From Sipunculus nudus (Eukaryota > Annelida > Sipuncula > Golfingiida > Sipunculidae): a DNA stretch of 64,000 nucleotides. Location of the stretch: positions 47,130,714 through 47,194,713 of the forward strand of contig CM049320.1 in the NCBI GenBank assembly GCA_026874595.1. Reading direction: 5' to 3'. The position numbers and the translations under genes were made by a program. The notes beneath the pieces are model-generated. The model was not told where the DNA came from, made no database searches, and saw nothing but the letters and a program-made list of their open reading frames with translations. Shown in pieces: positions 12,173 through 23,415 of the stretch; position 1 is the first letter of the stretch, and every line of letters begins with the position of its first letter.

Positions 12173-12960
12173 GGTTTGCACAATAAACTGTTGAAATATG
12201 AGGTGTTTTGCAGTTTTGTCTAACGATCTGTCAGTGTCTGCTGATGACTTAGACAGGTGTTAGATTTTGCATATCGCATTCACTGGGCGGTGAGTCTACA
12301 TTGTTAAACGTAAAATGCTTAATTATGTACAAATTTTTTACTTATTTCGGTCATTTAACAGTTCGCAAATATATGAAGATTGATATAGTTGGAGATTTTA
12401 AATGATAATAATGTTTATTTAAAAGGATCATCGCATATAAAAACTTTCCGCAAAGTCTCCACGAATTCTCCATCTCTCCGCAGATTCTCCAAGTTTTAGA
12501 CAGACCCACTTGTCTTTTAGTCATCAGAGTTGATTCGTCATCAAAGGAAAATGGTGACGAAGTGAACATCAGAATACGTCAGGAGGTACTTGACCTGGCA
12601 CATCTATTAATTGCATACTCTTATAAATACAAAAGAACAGAAAATTTGATATTATATGGTTACAACTTTGGTGGTGCCACTCCACATGTGTACACATCAC
12701 ACTGTACCAACCACAATATGAAATCGATAAACATTTTCTTTACACCTGTTACATAGTAGGCCTACATGTGTCGATGAATACTTGTCAATGACCTCAATAG
12801 CATGCAAGGCCCAAGCTTGACTTCGTGCAAACGTGTGCAATTGTATAACCATCACATATTTCTGCAACCTGGTAGATTTGCACTCAAGAATATCAGGTCA
12901 TGTGAGGGGGGTCGAAGGAAGGAGCCGTCTGTCAGGTTTTTGTTTCCATGTTATAACTTT
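12173..12960. other. Non-coding; short copy of a dispersed sequence
   Basis: 12440-12520 has weak similarity to 63730-63810 (CTCCACGAATTCTCC versus CTCCATGAATTCTCT and neighbouring text), suggesting an old dispersed repeat. The + strand frame from 12562 is open for 64 codons but not recognised. Confidence 0.35.
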
Positions 12961-12968
12961 CCTAATTA

Positions 12969-13230
12969 TTATATGATTTCATTCAAATTGGGGTCACTGA
13001 TTGCAAAATGCTTCAAAATGTCACTTTCTGTAAGGAGATTTCTTGGACTCCCTCTATCCACCAGCAATTTAAATAAAAGTTCATCAGTAGTGAGGTCCAC
13101 ATAAGCTGCACATTTTGAAACACATTTGTACTTTATATGAACGTGGTTTCTTCCTTACTGTCTGTATCGACCCACTCTTCAGTTATTTGTCTCACCCTCT
13201 GTAGCTTCTTGTTGTCCTGATACTGTGCTG
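12969..13230 (-). pseudogene. Unidentified coding remnant, - strand
   Basis: On the - strand one frame reads CAAYVDLTTDELLFKLLVDR and continues GSPRNLLTESDILKHFAISD up to a double stop (TAA TAA, 12966-12971). Upstream, after an apparent one-base frameshift near 13140, another stretch reads QRVRQITEEWVDTDSKEE. Composition is protein-like (acidic, amphipathic) and unlike the surrounding AT-rich frames. I do not recognise the family. It may be the tail of a transposon protein, or a last exon or pseudogene of a host gene. The frameshift and lack of a clear start argue for a remnant. Confidence 0.35.
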
Positions 13231-13762
13231 GTTCACTGTCCACATATTAATGCTCTGACGCCTGGTTTCCCTGGTAACACACTGCATAAATTTTTTAAAT
13301 ATTTTTTCCATTGCCTCCATCCACAGACAAAATTACCAGGAGTTGTTACCTAAACCCTGGTGGCTGGCCCACTGCAAACATCCTCTTTTGCCATTATCTG
13401 TATTCTTTCCCAGGATGGAAGTGGATTTAAAATCAGGAGATGACCAGTCCCATGATGACAAAATAAAAATAATAATGTTAATAAATATTTATTCATGTAA
13501 TACTGCGCCAATATCCAGCACTCAGTGCTGCTCAATGGCGACATTACAGGTAAGATAAAACATATAATGATAAAAATTTAAGAGTGATTAAGAATGCTAA
13601 AACAACTATTTGTATCGAGATAAAAAAATGTAAAATATGAAGGTGGGATATGCTATAAATTGCAGCTAAAGTTCATGATGTTCCCTTTATAAATATAAAT
13701 AAATGTAGTCATTATTTATAAAGAACAATACTATAAATTTAAAAATGCAGCCCATAACAGAT

Positions 13763-15430
13763 CTATAGGTTTTCATTTGTCTTTTGAAAGTGTTTTAAAA
13801 TATTATCACACATGCAGAGTTCTAAGGGTAACTGGTTCCATAATTTTTGCGCAGCCACTGAAAACAAATGATCACCATGTTCTCTTATTGGCAGCTGGTT
13901 GACACAGAAGATGCTGGTCACTAGAGAGTAAACTATTCGATTGCTGGTGTGGCCGCACAAGCTTAGCAAGGTAGCTTGGAGCACTACCATAAACACATCT
14001 GTGTATGAGACAAAGCTTATTCTCTGTGGCACAGGCAGACAGTGGAGTTGCTGTGGGATGTCTGAGATGCTATCTCTTTTACTTTTCTTTACTACAATCC
14101 TGGCTGCAGTGTTGAGCTCACACTAAACCTCCTTTGTAACTGATGCTTGGATATTAATCAGGAATGAGTTACAGTTTTCAAGCCAAAAGGTAATAAAGGC
14201 GTGCATCAGTTTTCAGTTGCTTGATGAGCAGGTGTCTAATAGCAGCAATGTTGTGCAGATGGAAGTAGCAGGATTTGCACACAAACTTAACATGCTGCTC
14301 CATGGTGGCTACCAGGTCGAACCAACTACCAAGATTTCTCATGGTTGGACTAGCTGTGATAGAGCAACCACTAATGTCTATAGTGGAGAGCTCTACTCTG
14401 GGTTCTATCCTGGGAGCTGTTAGGATCATCAGTTCTGTCTTGCCACCATTTAGCTTCAGTTCATTTCTCATCATCCATCACCATTTTCAGTGGTACACAA
14501 CTGAACTAAGGGCAAAGCTGAGTGAATAGAAGGATCGGTTTTGAATATGGAGGCCAAGTAAATCAACTGAGTACAGATGAAATTTGATATTGAGTCTGGT
14601 CATGATATCACAAATAGGGCAATTTTCTAAGGAGAATGGATTGGCCCTAATACTGATCCCTGCAGCAAGCCGTGTGGTACAAGTAGTGAGGAGGAGGTGA
14701 CACCATTGGAGACAATGGACTGAGACTTGGCACTGAGGTAAGATGTGAGCCATTCAGTGACTTTGCCTGTGAAGCTAAATCTGACTTGTAAGCACTCAAA
14801 CAGAATATCATGAGAGATTGTATCAAATGCTGCAGATAAATCGAGCAAAACAAGGATGACACCTTGCTGTTTATCAGTGGCACACAGAATGTCATTATGG
14901 ACACAAAGAAGGGCTGTTTCAACTCTGTGGTTGGGGCAATAGGCTGACTGAAAGGCTGGGTAGAAATTTTTGTCATTCAGGTATCCTGTGAGTTGCTTTG
15001 CCACTATTCTTTTAACAGCTATTGAAGGAAATGGTAGATTTGATACTTGTCTAAAGTTACCAAGAGATGCAGGGTCAAGAGTAGTTTTCTTCAGGTGCGG
15101 TGGGGGGGGGGGGGAATGTTTCCACTCGGAGGAAAGACCAAGGAAAGACTCGGACTGGTTAGCAATAGAACATGCTGTCGGAGCAAGTGTAAGCAAGTGT
15201 GTCTTTAGGATCCATGTAGGCCAAAGGTCAAGAGTGGATGTTTTTTGATGGAGACCTAGACATTACCTTTATGATGTCATCAGGTACAAGGAAAGAACTC
15301 TGGCACTTTGGTTCATATGATGAGACATTGACAACAGAAGGACTTAACAAACCATGGATTTTACTGATCTTGTCAAGAAAATAATTGTTTAAGTCATCTG
15401 ATTGATTAACCAGTGGAGTCAAAGATAATT
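13763..15430 (-). pseudogene. Decayed CR1-like non-LTR retrotransposon (reverse transcriptase ORF)
   Basis: - strand pieces in several frames keep the order of a CR1/L2-type ORF2. A pre-RT linker (15228-15422) is followed by RT block NFRQVSNLPF, then TALLCVHNDILCA, motif A LDLSAAFDTISHDIL and motif B LLQGSVLGPI (14627-15196). Next comes the motif C region, where the usual Y-A-D-D reads YSVD. Then LKLNGGKTELMILTAPR (about 14430) leads to a C-terminal block FSVAAQKLWNQLPLELC near 13830. The frame changes several times, and a poly-G run at about 15101-15113 marks one break, so it cannot encode an active enzyme. The 5' region with the endonuclease is absent. Confidence 0.88.
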
Positions 15431-15689
15431 TGTAGCTTGTTTGTTTGGAAATGACACCTTAAATGTGTTTCTAAATCATGGAACTATGGCCATTTAAATA
15501 TTTCACCCCTTATATTAGTTATAATGGCGGCCATCTTGGATTTGGGGTAAAAATGACTTTGCCATGGGTGGAATCAAGTGGGGTTTTATTTGTGCACTAA
15601 GACACCATTAATAATCAATTTTAGATGAGAAAACTTTGATAACATTTTTGTCCAACCTCCATTTATAAAAATCTCTCATTGACTAGACT
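15431..15689. other. Non-coding leader to array 1
   Basis: Contains ATGGCGGCCATCTTGGATTT, a word common in invertebrate dispersed repeats. No coding exon supported here. Confidence 0.4.
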
Positions 15690-16216
15690 GTGGGGAGGTA
15701 AACTGGTCTTGTTCAGTGTATTATTATTTGTATGTGTGCTGGCTAGGGAGGTAAACTGGTCTTATACATTGTATTATTATTTGTAGGTGTGCTGGCTGGT
15801 GAGGTAAACTGTTCTTGTACAGTGTATTATTATTTGTAGGTGTGTTGGCTGGGGAGGTAAACTGTTCTTGTACAGTGTATTATTATTTGTAGGTGTGTTG
15901 GCTAGGGAGGTAAACTGGTCTTGTAAAGTGTATTATTATTTGTAGGTGTGCTGGCTGGGGAGGTAAACTGATCTTGTACAGTGTATTATTATTTGTAGGT
16001 GTGCTGGCTGGTGAGGTAAACTGTTCGTGTCCAGTGTATTTTTATTTGCAGGTGTGTTGGCTGGGGAGGTAAACTGTTCTTGTACAGTGTATTATTATTT
16101 GTAGGTGTGTTGGCTGGTGAGGTAAACTGTTCTTGTACAGTGGATCATTATTATTTATAGGTGTGTTGGCTGGGGAGGTAAACTGTTCTTGTACAGTGTA
16201 TTATTATTATTTGTAG
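15690..16216 (+). repeat. Minisatellite array 1: acceptor-derived 53-bp repeat
   Basis: About ten copies of a ~53-bp unit. Each has TTATTATTTGTAG, then GTGTG(T/C)TGGCTGGGG, then AGGTAAACTG, then CTTGTACAGTGTA. The array ends exactly at the ABCF3 exon that starts at 16217: the exon's own acceptor (TTATTATTTGTAG) and its first ~16 bases are the last, partial unit. Every unit therefore carries an acceptor-like AG and, 17 nt later, a donor-like AG/GTAAAC. Reading from an upstream acceptor into the next unit meets a TAG stop in frame. Confidence 0.9.
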
Positions 16217-16361
16217 GTGTGTTGGCTGGGGGAGCTGAAGAATTTGACAGTGATGAAGACTTATATGATGCAATTGGAGGAATGCTGGAGGGGGCAGATG
16301 AGGAAAAAACTGAAGCAGACATCAGAGAGATCTGTGAAAGATTCTACATGGCTCTGACTGG
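16217..16361 (+). CDS. ABCF3: ABCF3 exon (N-terminal region)
   Basis: Follows acceptor TTGTAG and ends at donor GG/GTAAAA. It starts with the last two bases of a split Gly codon and ends with the first two bases of another Gly codon. It encodes VLAGGAEEFDSDEDLYDAIG, then an acidic stretch and REICERFYMALTG. In animal ABCF3 the equivalent segment lies near residue 25 onward (GVL followed by an acidic DD-LVEAVG-type motif). The Gcn20 N-terminal region is the part that contacts Gcn1. Odd point: the first ~16 coding bases are copied about ten times in the array just upstream. Confidence 0.9.
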
Positions 16362-17070
16362 GTAAAAACTGACATCCCTGATAAATCCCCCTTAATTTAT
16401 ATCCAGCCCAGTTTGTTTTTGCTAAACTGACTGTTGTAGCAATCAATCATCTGGCTGGCTGTCTGTTAGTTAACACATTTTGACACCCTTGACCTTAGAA
16501 TCAGCAATTTGGCATACATTTTGATGTCTCTAAGTCCTACCAAACCTGATTTTAGGTCACTGCAACATTTTTCACCAAGAAATTAAGAAAAACCATTTTT
16601 TTTGGTATAGATGTGGGGTTTGTCTGTTGTCCCTGCAGGCATCCGTTAGCAGGGCACAAATCGTAACTGCTTGACCTAGAAACTTCTAAGTTTAAATCAA
16701 GGGAGGTCAATAAAAATCTCCTTGAAAACCTGAAATTATGTCAGTGTGACCTATGTCCTCCAAGTTATGGGGCTTCTTATCCCCCCCCTAATTATTAAAA
16801 TTTTGATACAAAACCTCCAATATCTTGATAATTAATGCATGGATTGTCATGAATCTTGCCTTGAATATTGATCATGACTAGTTTTGTCAGTTCCTAATTA
16901 CTGGTGGCTCCACCTGTATTTTTTTTAATTTTTACAATTTCTTTCTGTTTTTGAGACTGTCAGATGACAGGATTATGTCAGTTTCGTCCAGTGTCCTAAA
17001 ACCAGGTGTGTAGCGATTATAATTGGTTTGTTCAGTTTCTAAAGACTGGTGATGCCACCTGTATTTTTAT
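16362..17070. mobile_element. Intron: fragments of family C repeat
   Basis: Contains pieces of the same unit seen at 30.9-33.6 kb and 48-52 kb, for example CAGGGCACAAATCGTAAC, AATTTTGATACAAAA and GGTG(G/A)(C/T)GCCACCTGTATTTTT. The piece is cut at 17070 by the family B element, whose right flank resumes with a family C-like TTCTATTTATGA. Confidence 0.6.
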
Positions 17071-18784
17071 GGCCCCGCCACAAAGTGGCCGGGGCATATA
17101 GTTTTACCCATGTCCGTCCTTCCGTCCTTCCGAAATAAAACAGTTGTACGGACTTTTTTGCGCAATGCCTGCAGATATTGGCCTGATTTTTGGTGTGTGG
17201 GCAGATAATGACCAGTTACAGATCGAGATCGCGTTTCGTCCTGGTCGACCTACTTTTGACCGTTTTACGCCTCCTAAACTTAGAAAATTTCATGAAAAAT
17301 AGAAATTTTCATGACAAATACACATGTACGGACTTTTTTTTTGCAATGCCTGCAGATATTGGCCTGATTTTTGGTGTGTCGGCAGATAATGACCAGTTAC
17401 AGATCGAGTTTGCGTTTCGTCCCAGTTGACCTACTTTTGACCGTTTTCCGCCTCCTAAACTTAGAAAATTTCATGAAAAATAGAAATTTTCATGACAAAT
17501 ACACATGTACAGACTTTTTTTTCGCAATGCCTTCAGATATTGACCTGATTTTTGGTGTGTAGGCAGATAATGACCAGTTACAGATCGAGTTTGTGTTTTG
17601 TCCTAGTTGACCTATTTTTGACAGTTTTACGGCTCCTTAACTTAGAAAATCTCATGAAAAATAGAAATTTTCATGACAAATACACATGTACAGACTTTTT
17701 TTTGCAATGCCTGCAGATATTGGCCTGATTTTTGTTGTGTGGGCAGATAATGACCACTTACAGATTGAGTTCGCGTTTCTTCCCGGTTGACCTACTTTTG
17801 ACCATTTTGGCTCCTAAACTTAGAAAATTTCATGAAAAATAGAAATTTTCATGACAAATATACATGTACGGACTTTTTTTCACAATACCTGCAGATATTG
17901 GCCTGATTTTTGGTGTGTCAGCAGATAATGACCAGTTACAGATTGAGTTTGCGTTTCGTCCCAGTTCACCTACTTTTGACTGTTTTACGGCTCCTTAAAT
18001 TAGAAAATTTCATGAAAAATATAAATTTTCATGACAAATACACATGTACTGACTTTTTATTGCAATACCTGCAGATATTGGCCTCATTTTTGGTGTGTGG
18101 GCAGATAATGACCAGTTTCAGATGGAGTTCATGTTTTGTCCCAGTTGACCTACTTTTGACCGTTTCACGGTGGTCTAACATAGAAAATTTCATAAAAAAG
18201 TGCACATGTATGGACTTTTTTTTCGCAATGCCTGCAGATACGGGCTTGATTTTTGGTGTGTAGGCAGATAATGACCAGTTACAGATCAAGTTCTTGTTTT
18301 GTCTCAGTTGACCTACTTTTGACCATTTGACTGCTCCTGAACATAAAAAATTTCATGAAAAATAGAAATTTTCATAACAAATGCATATGTACCAACTTTT
18401 TTTCCTCAATGCCTGCAGATACCACCCTGATTTTTATGTGTGGGCAGATAATGACCAGTTGCAGGTTGAGTTCGCGTTTCATCCCAGTTGACCTACTTTT
18501 CATTGTCTTACTGCTCCTAAACATAGAAAATTTCATGAAAGACAGAAATTTTTATGGAAAATGCACATGTATGGACTTTTTTTCACAGTGCCTGCAGATA
18601 CTGGCCTGATTTTTGGTGTGTTGCTTGATAATGACCCGTAACAGATCGAGCTTGCATTTTGCCCTTGTTGACCTACTTTTGACCATATGACACCTCCTGA
18701 ACTTAAAATTTTTTTTCAAAATTTAACAAATGTTTCTAATTTGCCCCAGGCGGGGGCATTCGTGTCGTTCCAACACATCTAGTT
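17071..18784 (+). mobile_element. Family B hairpin-ended element, complete, with 180-bp tandem core
   Basis: 5' end GGCCCCGCCACAAAGTGGCC then GGGGCATATAG, which folds as a hairpin, followed by CCGTCCTTCCGTCCTTCCG. The interior is nine tandem units. The 3' end has GGCGGGGGC (inverse of the 5' GCCCCGCC), a weak hairpin GTGTCGTTCCAACAC and ATCTAGTT. This is the same ground plan as families A, C and D and like pearl/HINE rolling-circle elements. Target-site choice cannot be proven from one copy. Confidence 0.75.
17145..18720 (+). repeat. Nine-copy ~180-bp tandem repeat in the family B element
   Basis: Landmark TGCAGATA..GGCCTGATTTT recurs near 17171, 17352, 17532, 17713, 17891, 18071, 18234, 18414 and 18594, giving spacings of 178-181 bp with one 163-bp copy. 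Divergence rises toward the right end. Confidence 0.9.
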
Positions 18785-18804
18785 TCTATTTATGATGCAT
18801 TTTA

Positions 18805-19420
18805 AGCTTAGCTGACGTTAAGTCAACTGAGGTATAGCACTGGTCCTTTGTCTGTCGGCTGTCCGTTCGTCTTTCATAACGTCCATCTGTCTGTCTGTCA
18901 ATCTGATAAACTTGCACGTTTTGAAACTGGTGGACTACGGATCAGAAATTCCGCATACAGTCAAATGTCCCCAAAATCTCCTACCATACAGAATATAGGG
19001 TCACTTGAGATGTTGAGGAAAAACCTCAATTTTCCATGAAAATTCCATTGTCACACAAAATGCAACAAAAAAAATTCCTCTGTATATTTCCTATGTACAT
19101 ACAAGAAATTGGGTCAGTATTGGGATATTTTTGAAGTTATGGGCCTGAACATAATGCACTTTGTAAAAAATCTGAAAAGATGTTTATGTATTTAACATGA
19201 GAAATGTTGAAGCTAGAGACTTTTTTTCAGGGACTTAACATTTTTTAATCAAGATTCAATTGTATAATGAAAATTAGATCTGAATTTTACAAAATTTTTA
19301 AGTTATTAGCATAAATATAAAATCAGTACCATAAATTTTGCCCAACTTTGTCCATGCCACATTTTTTTCCTGTAAGCACTGTTAATTTAATTTCCATATC
19401 ATGCACACACAAGGCCGGTG
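18805..19420 (+). mobile_element. Family A 5' end and partial body
   Basis: Diverged start AGCTTAGCTGACGTTAAGTC, a TCTGTCTGTC tract, then body words ATGTCCCCAAAATCTCC, TTATGGGCC.GAACATAATGCA and TTTTGCCCAACTTTG. It is interrupted after about 600 bp. 19421-19869 up to the next exon shows nothing further; 19680-19712 has a weak 3'-end-like CAGCTGAGCTCCATGACC. Confidence 0.65.
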
Positions 19421-19869
19421 GTTTTCTCCAGGTCCCCCTGTTTCCTCCACCTCTATAGACTACTGAATGCCAAACCCCGAGCCATGGTGAGTGCTCTTAT
19501 ATTAGTTATTATAACTAGTTGTATAATCCATGTAAAATAAATAAAGTTTATATATATACCATTTGTTTAGTAGAAATACTGAAACTCTTACAAATATGTG
19601 ATCATGAGGCCCCTACGTCTTCCTTGTAATCCATAAAAGTGCACAGTCAACGTGCCAATATTCTCAGAAACAATTTCAGCTGAGCTCCATGACCTACAGG
19701 TCCCCAGTCTGTTTGGTATCACAGATGGCTAAAAGGTTCATATTATTATTATCTCTGCATTATAAACATGTGCGGTATGTCCGGAACAGACCCTGAGTGT
19801 AACCCCTGATCTGTTATATAAATGTAACAGGTGTTGTTTGTTGCTATTAGACATTGTCTATATTTCCAG

Positions 19870-20011
19870 GGGCTCACAGCAGAAACAAGAGGACAATGGT
19901 CCAATGAAGATCTTGGATGCCCCTGTTCACCTTGGCATGCTGGCTGAAAACATGTCAGACAAACTGGAGGAAGGGACGAGTATATGGTTCTCTAAAAGAG
20001 AGAATGCTACA
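19870..20011 (+). CDS. ABCF3: ABCF3 exon (N-terminal region, continued)
   Basis: Acceptor TATTTCCAG, donor ACA/GTATGT. Encodes GSQQKQEDNGPMKILDAPVH and LGMLAENMSDKLEEGTSIWF, ending SKRENAT; phase 2 at the start and phase 0 at the end. In animal ABCF3 the equivalent text is a variable linker ending in a (V/I)LLDAP(I/V)-type motif; K-I-L-D-A-P is visible here. No tandem array is attached to this exon's boundaries. Confidence 0.9.
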
Positions 20012-21215
20012 GTATGTTCTCTTTATGCTGTTTTTACTTGCAGCTCATATACATATTTATGTAAATAAAAGCATACAAGTTATTGTATCCCTAGACCTGA
20101 TGTTGTTCAAACTGTAGTGATGTAACTATGTTTGTTGGATCCTTTTCCTGGCGATTCCATAATGTTAGTAAAATTCAACTCAGGGACTTTCATTTTTCGT
20201 AGATGTAACTTTTGACAGTTTCATTTTGATCATGTTATAAGACATCAGACCATTAGCTGCCACCCTTCTTATCTATATGTGGAATGACCCATTAATAGGC
20301 CATCCTATTGTTAAGTAGGCTGGCCCTGAGTGCCGGGCACAAAGATAGACCACTCTTCTGTTTGTCATCGAATGACACAGACATGGGCCTCTGGCCCACT
20401 TCTTGTCCTCACTAGGTTTAGTCATTTCAGATGTGTTGAGGGCTAAATGAGAATGAATATAGATGAAGTTCAGTAGCCTGCTGCCACCATTCTAGCTCCA
20501 TGTTTATCATGTTTAATTATTAGACTGGCAGTATATGTTAAGAACAGATCTTTCAGCAATTCTGGTATTTAAACCTGAAATTCTGTGTTGTTTTCTATCA
20601 TTCTATCATTGTATTGCTGTTTCCACTCCGATATGAAAAAACTTTCCTTGAAAAAATAATTTAAGGTGTAATCCAGAAGATGCAATGTTGAATAATGTAG
20701 CATTTTTAAAGAAATCAATTTTCTTTTAAATGATTTTAACAAATATAATTGAACCCATCAGTATGCTTAAATTATTATAAAATATGAAACACATTATGGA
20801 TAAATAAAGACACAATTAAAAATTGTGAAATCTAAATCAAGTATTATTTTTAGATATTTATTGTTTTGCAGATTTAAAAGATATATTTTTGTGGTAAAAA
20901 ATAAATATGATAGGGTGTTATCTGACAAGATTGAGATTTATGATGATGCAATTGAGAATTATGAATAAACTTTTATATTCAGATATATATGTTAAATTGG
21001 AAATGTATAGAAATATAAACTTAAATTAGAAAATAATTGATGTGATAAAAAAATGAGGATTTAATACAAACATTTTTTTCATTATTTTCCTGCCTCAGCA
21101 GAATTTGAGATCAGGCTTTGTTTGCCCTGTTTTATGTTGTTAATTAGCTATATTTCAACTGTATACATTTCATAAAAAATACATATATATTTAATAATAT
21201 ATATAATAAAAAAAA
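20012..21215. other. Intron, AT-rich, nothing recognised
   Basis: Very AT-rich non-coding sequence with no recognised element. Confidence 0.5.
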
Positions 21216-21530
21216 TAGATTCAATTGAACAAATGTGTAAACTACTGAAATGTCAACAGTTAATCGAAAAACCAACTAATGATCATGGTAATAGTACAGA
21301 TCATTTGTTCACAAACTGCTCACATGCTTTAGTTTCAACATTAGGCAACACATTGTCAGGTCACAAAATATTTTTTGCAACAATTTCTTGCTCATCAATA
21401 CAAACCAATCATAAACCTACCATGGCCTTTATTACCTCTTCCTCTTACACTTTATCTCCATTTGATATTTTTAGATTTTTACCTTCAAGGTTAACGTCAG
21501 CTGAGCACAGTGACCCATAGGTCCCTTGTT
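21216..21530 (+). mobile_element. Family A 3' segment with terminus
   Basis: Contains AAATGTGTAAACTACTGAA (shared with 26130, 26530, 34295 and 44815) and ends GTCAGCTGAGC, TGACCCATAGGTCCCTTGTT at 21530. Confidence 0.75.
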
Positions 21531-22740
21531 ATTAAAAACCTATTTTCACACTTCAGGACTGCCTAATATCAGAACCACTCATCTGTTTTTCCTCATATTT
21601 ACCATAAATATTCCTCTATGTAGTTCCTATGTACATGCTAGAAATTAGGTCTGTATTATATAATGCAAAAAAGTTATAGGCTCAAACATAATGCATTTTG
21701 TAAAAAATCAGGAAAGATATTTGATCACTTAACACAAAATATGTTAAAGCTAAGGACTTTTTTTCCAGTAATATAACTTTAATTAATCAAAATTAAATTC
21801 TGTACCAAAAATTAGATCAAAATCTTTTACATTTTTTAAAATATTAGCAAAAATAGAAAATTGGTACCTCAAATTTTGCCCAACTTTGACCATGGCACGT
21901 TTTCATTTTGTAAGTACAGTTGATTTAATATTCACAGCCAGTTTACATATGGATTTAATCTGATGAATTTTGAAATTTGATAGTATAAGCTTAAAAAATA
22001 GTCTAGCTATTGGAGTTTTTTAGAGGCCTTGATGTATTTGTATTTTCTAGCATCATGACCCCACTTTTGTTTACTACAACTTTGCCTGGTATTCCACAAA
22101 TTGGCATAATGTTAGATGTCCCTAAGATCTCCTTCCAAGCCAAAAACTGGGTCTCTGTGACTTTTTTTCTTTGAGAAATTAAGGAAAACCTCAATTTTTT
22201 TATCAAAATCATTTTTACACTTCAGGAATGCCTAATATCAAAACCTATGATCTGAATTTGATCATAGTATATATGCATATTCTTCCATACGTTTCTTATG
22301 TACATTCCAAAAATTAGGTCAGTATTGTGTAATTTGTTGAACTTATGGGCCCAAACATAATGCAACTTAAAAAAAAAAATAAGGAAATATTTACTCACTC
22401 AACATAATAATTCTTGAAGCTAGAGACTTTTTTTCAGGGATATAATTTTATTTAATTAATATAATTTAATCAAGATTCAATTGTACACTGAAAATTAGGT
22501 CTGAATTTTGCAATTATTTCAAGTTATTAGCATAAATATAAAATTCAGTACCTTAAATTTGTCCAACTTTTGCCACGGCATGTTTTTTTCCAGTATGTAC
22601 TGTGGATTTTATATTCACAGCATGTACACACAAGGATTAAATATGTTGAAATCTTAAATTTTAAAATAAAAGATAAAAAATTAGGCTAGTTTTTGATTTT
22701 TTTTGGAGGCTCTTGTTGTATTTCCTTACATTGTCTAGCA
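21531..22740 (+). mobile_element. Family A body, two diverged halves
   Basis: Begins mid-body directly after the preceding 3' terminus (TTTTCACACTTCAGGACTGC) and repeats the standard two-half family A text up to about 22740. The 5' hairpin is missing. Confidence 0.7.
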
Positions 22741-23415
22741 GCCCACTTAGGGGTCACTGTAGGTCATTCAGTATAGCTCTCTGTGCCCAGGGTGTTGTTA
22801 TGTAATCCCATCACTCCTGCAAGCCCTCACTCTTTGTGAGGTCATAGGTCATCAGTACATTAACCCATGATTGCTCAGGAATAGAAGGAGCTAGTATCCC
22901 CAAATTTTATGCAAAACTCAGCCACATATCAAATATTGCGGGATTCAGCTTTTTGTGGTGTCAACAGCATCAGTTTACATTTTTGAGGGAGGGAAAACAA
23001 AAAAAAACTTTGAAAATCTTCTTTGAAATCTTTCAGCCAAATTGTTTAATATTTCACAGAAATGATCCCAGAGATGAGCTTTCTAAAATTTGTTCAAATG
23101 GTTTGGGTTGGATGAATTTTGGCCAAGATTGAGAATTTGAACTTGAAAGTAAGCATACTAACATAACAATCTCAGGAACTAGCATCAGCAAGTTTTGTGC
23201 AAATGTTGGTCACATGACTCATATTTGAAATTGACAATTTTGTGGTGTCTGCTACATAGACCTGTTTTACAGGCAAAAACCTTTTTTTAGCCTCTTTCAA
23301 CTTAAAAATGTTTTATGATGAAACTGCCAAGCCAAATTTTTGAATTTTTCACAAGAATTATCCGAGGGTAATGTTCTTTCAGTTGTGTTAGAATAGATTG
23401 GGTTCATTGATTTTT
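22741..23415 (+). mobile_element. Fragment related to the 49.6-50.3 kb repeat
   Basis: Words such as TTTCACAGAAATGATCCC, TTGTTCAAATGGTTT and GCCAAATTGTTTAATATTTC are shared with 49790-50210. No terminus seen. Confidence 0.55.

Noticed and set aside
12562-12756. + strand 64-codon ORF after the hAT element
   Set aside because: No family recognised and no supporting neighbours.
15524-15550. ATGGCGGCCATCTTGGATTT followed by GGGGTAAAA as ABCF3 first exon
   Set aside because: The split would leave phase 2 at GG/GTAAAA, which does not join the GT start (phase 1 needed) at 16217, and the peptide does not resemble the ABCF3 N-terminus. The word is common in invertebrate repeats.
17190-18610. Repeated short ORFs with a common peptide in the family B core
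   Set aside because: Each unit has stops; similarity comes from tandem DNA duplication, not coding selection.
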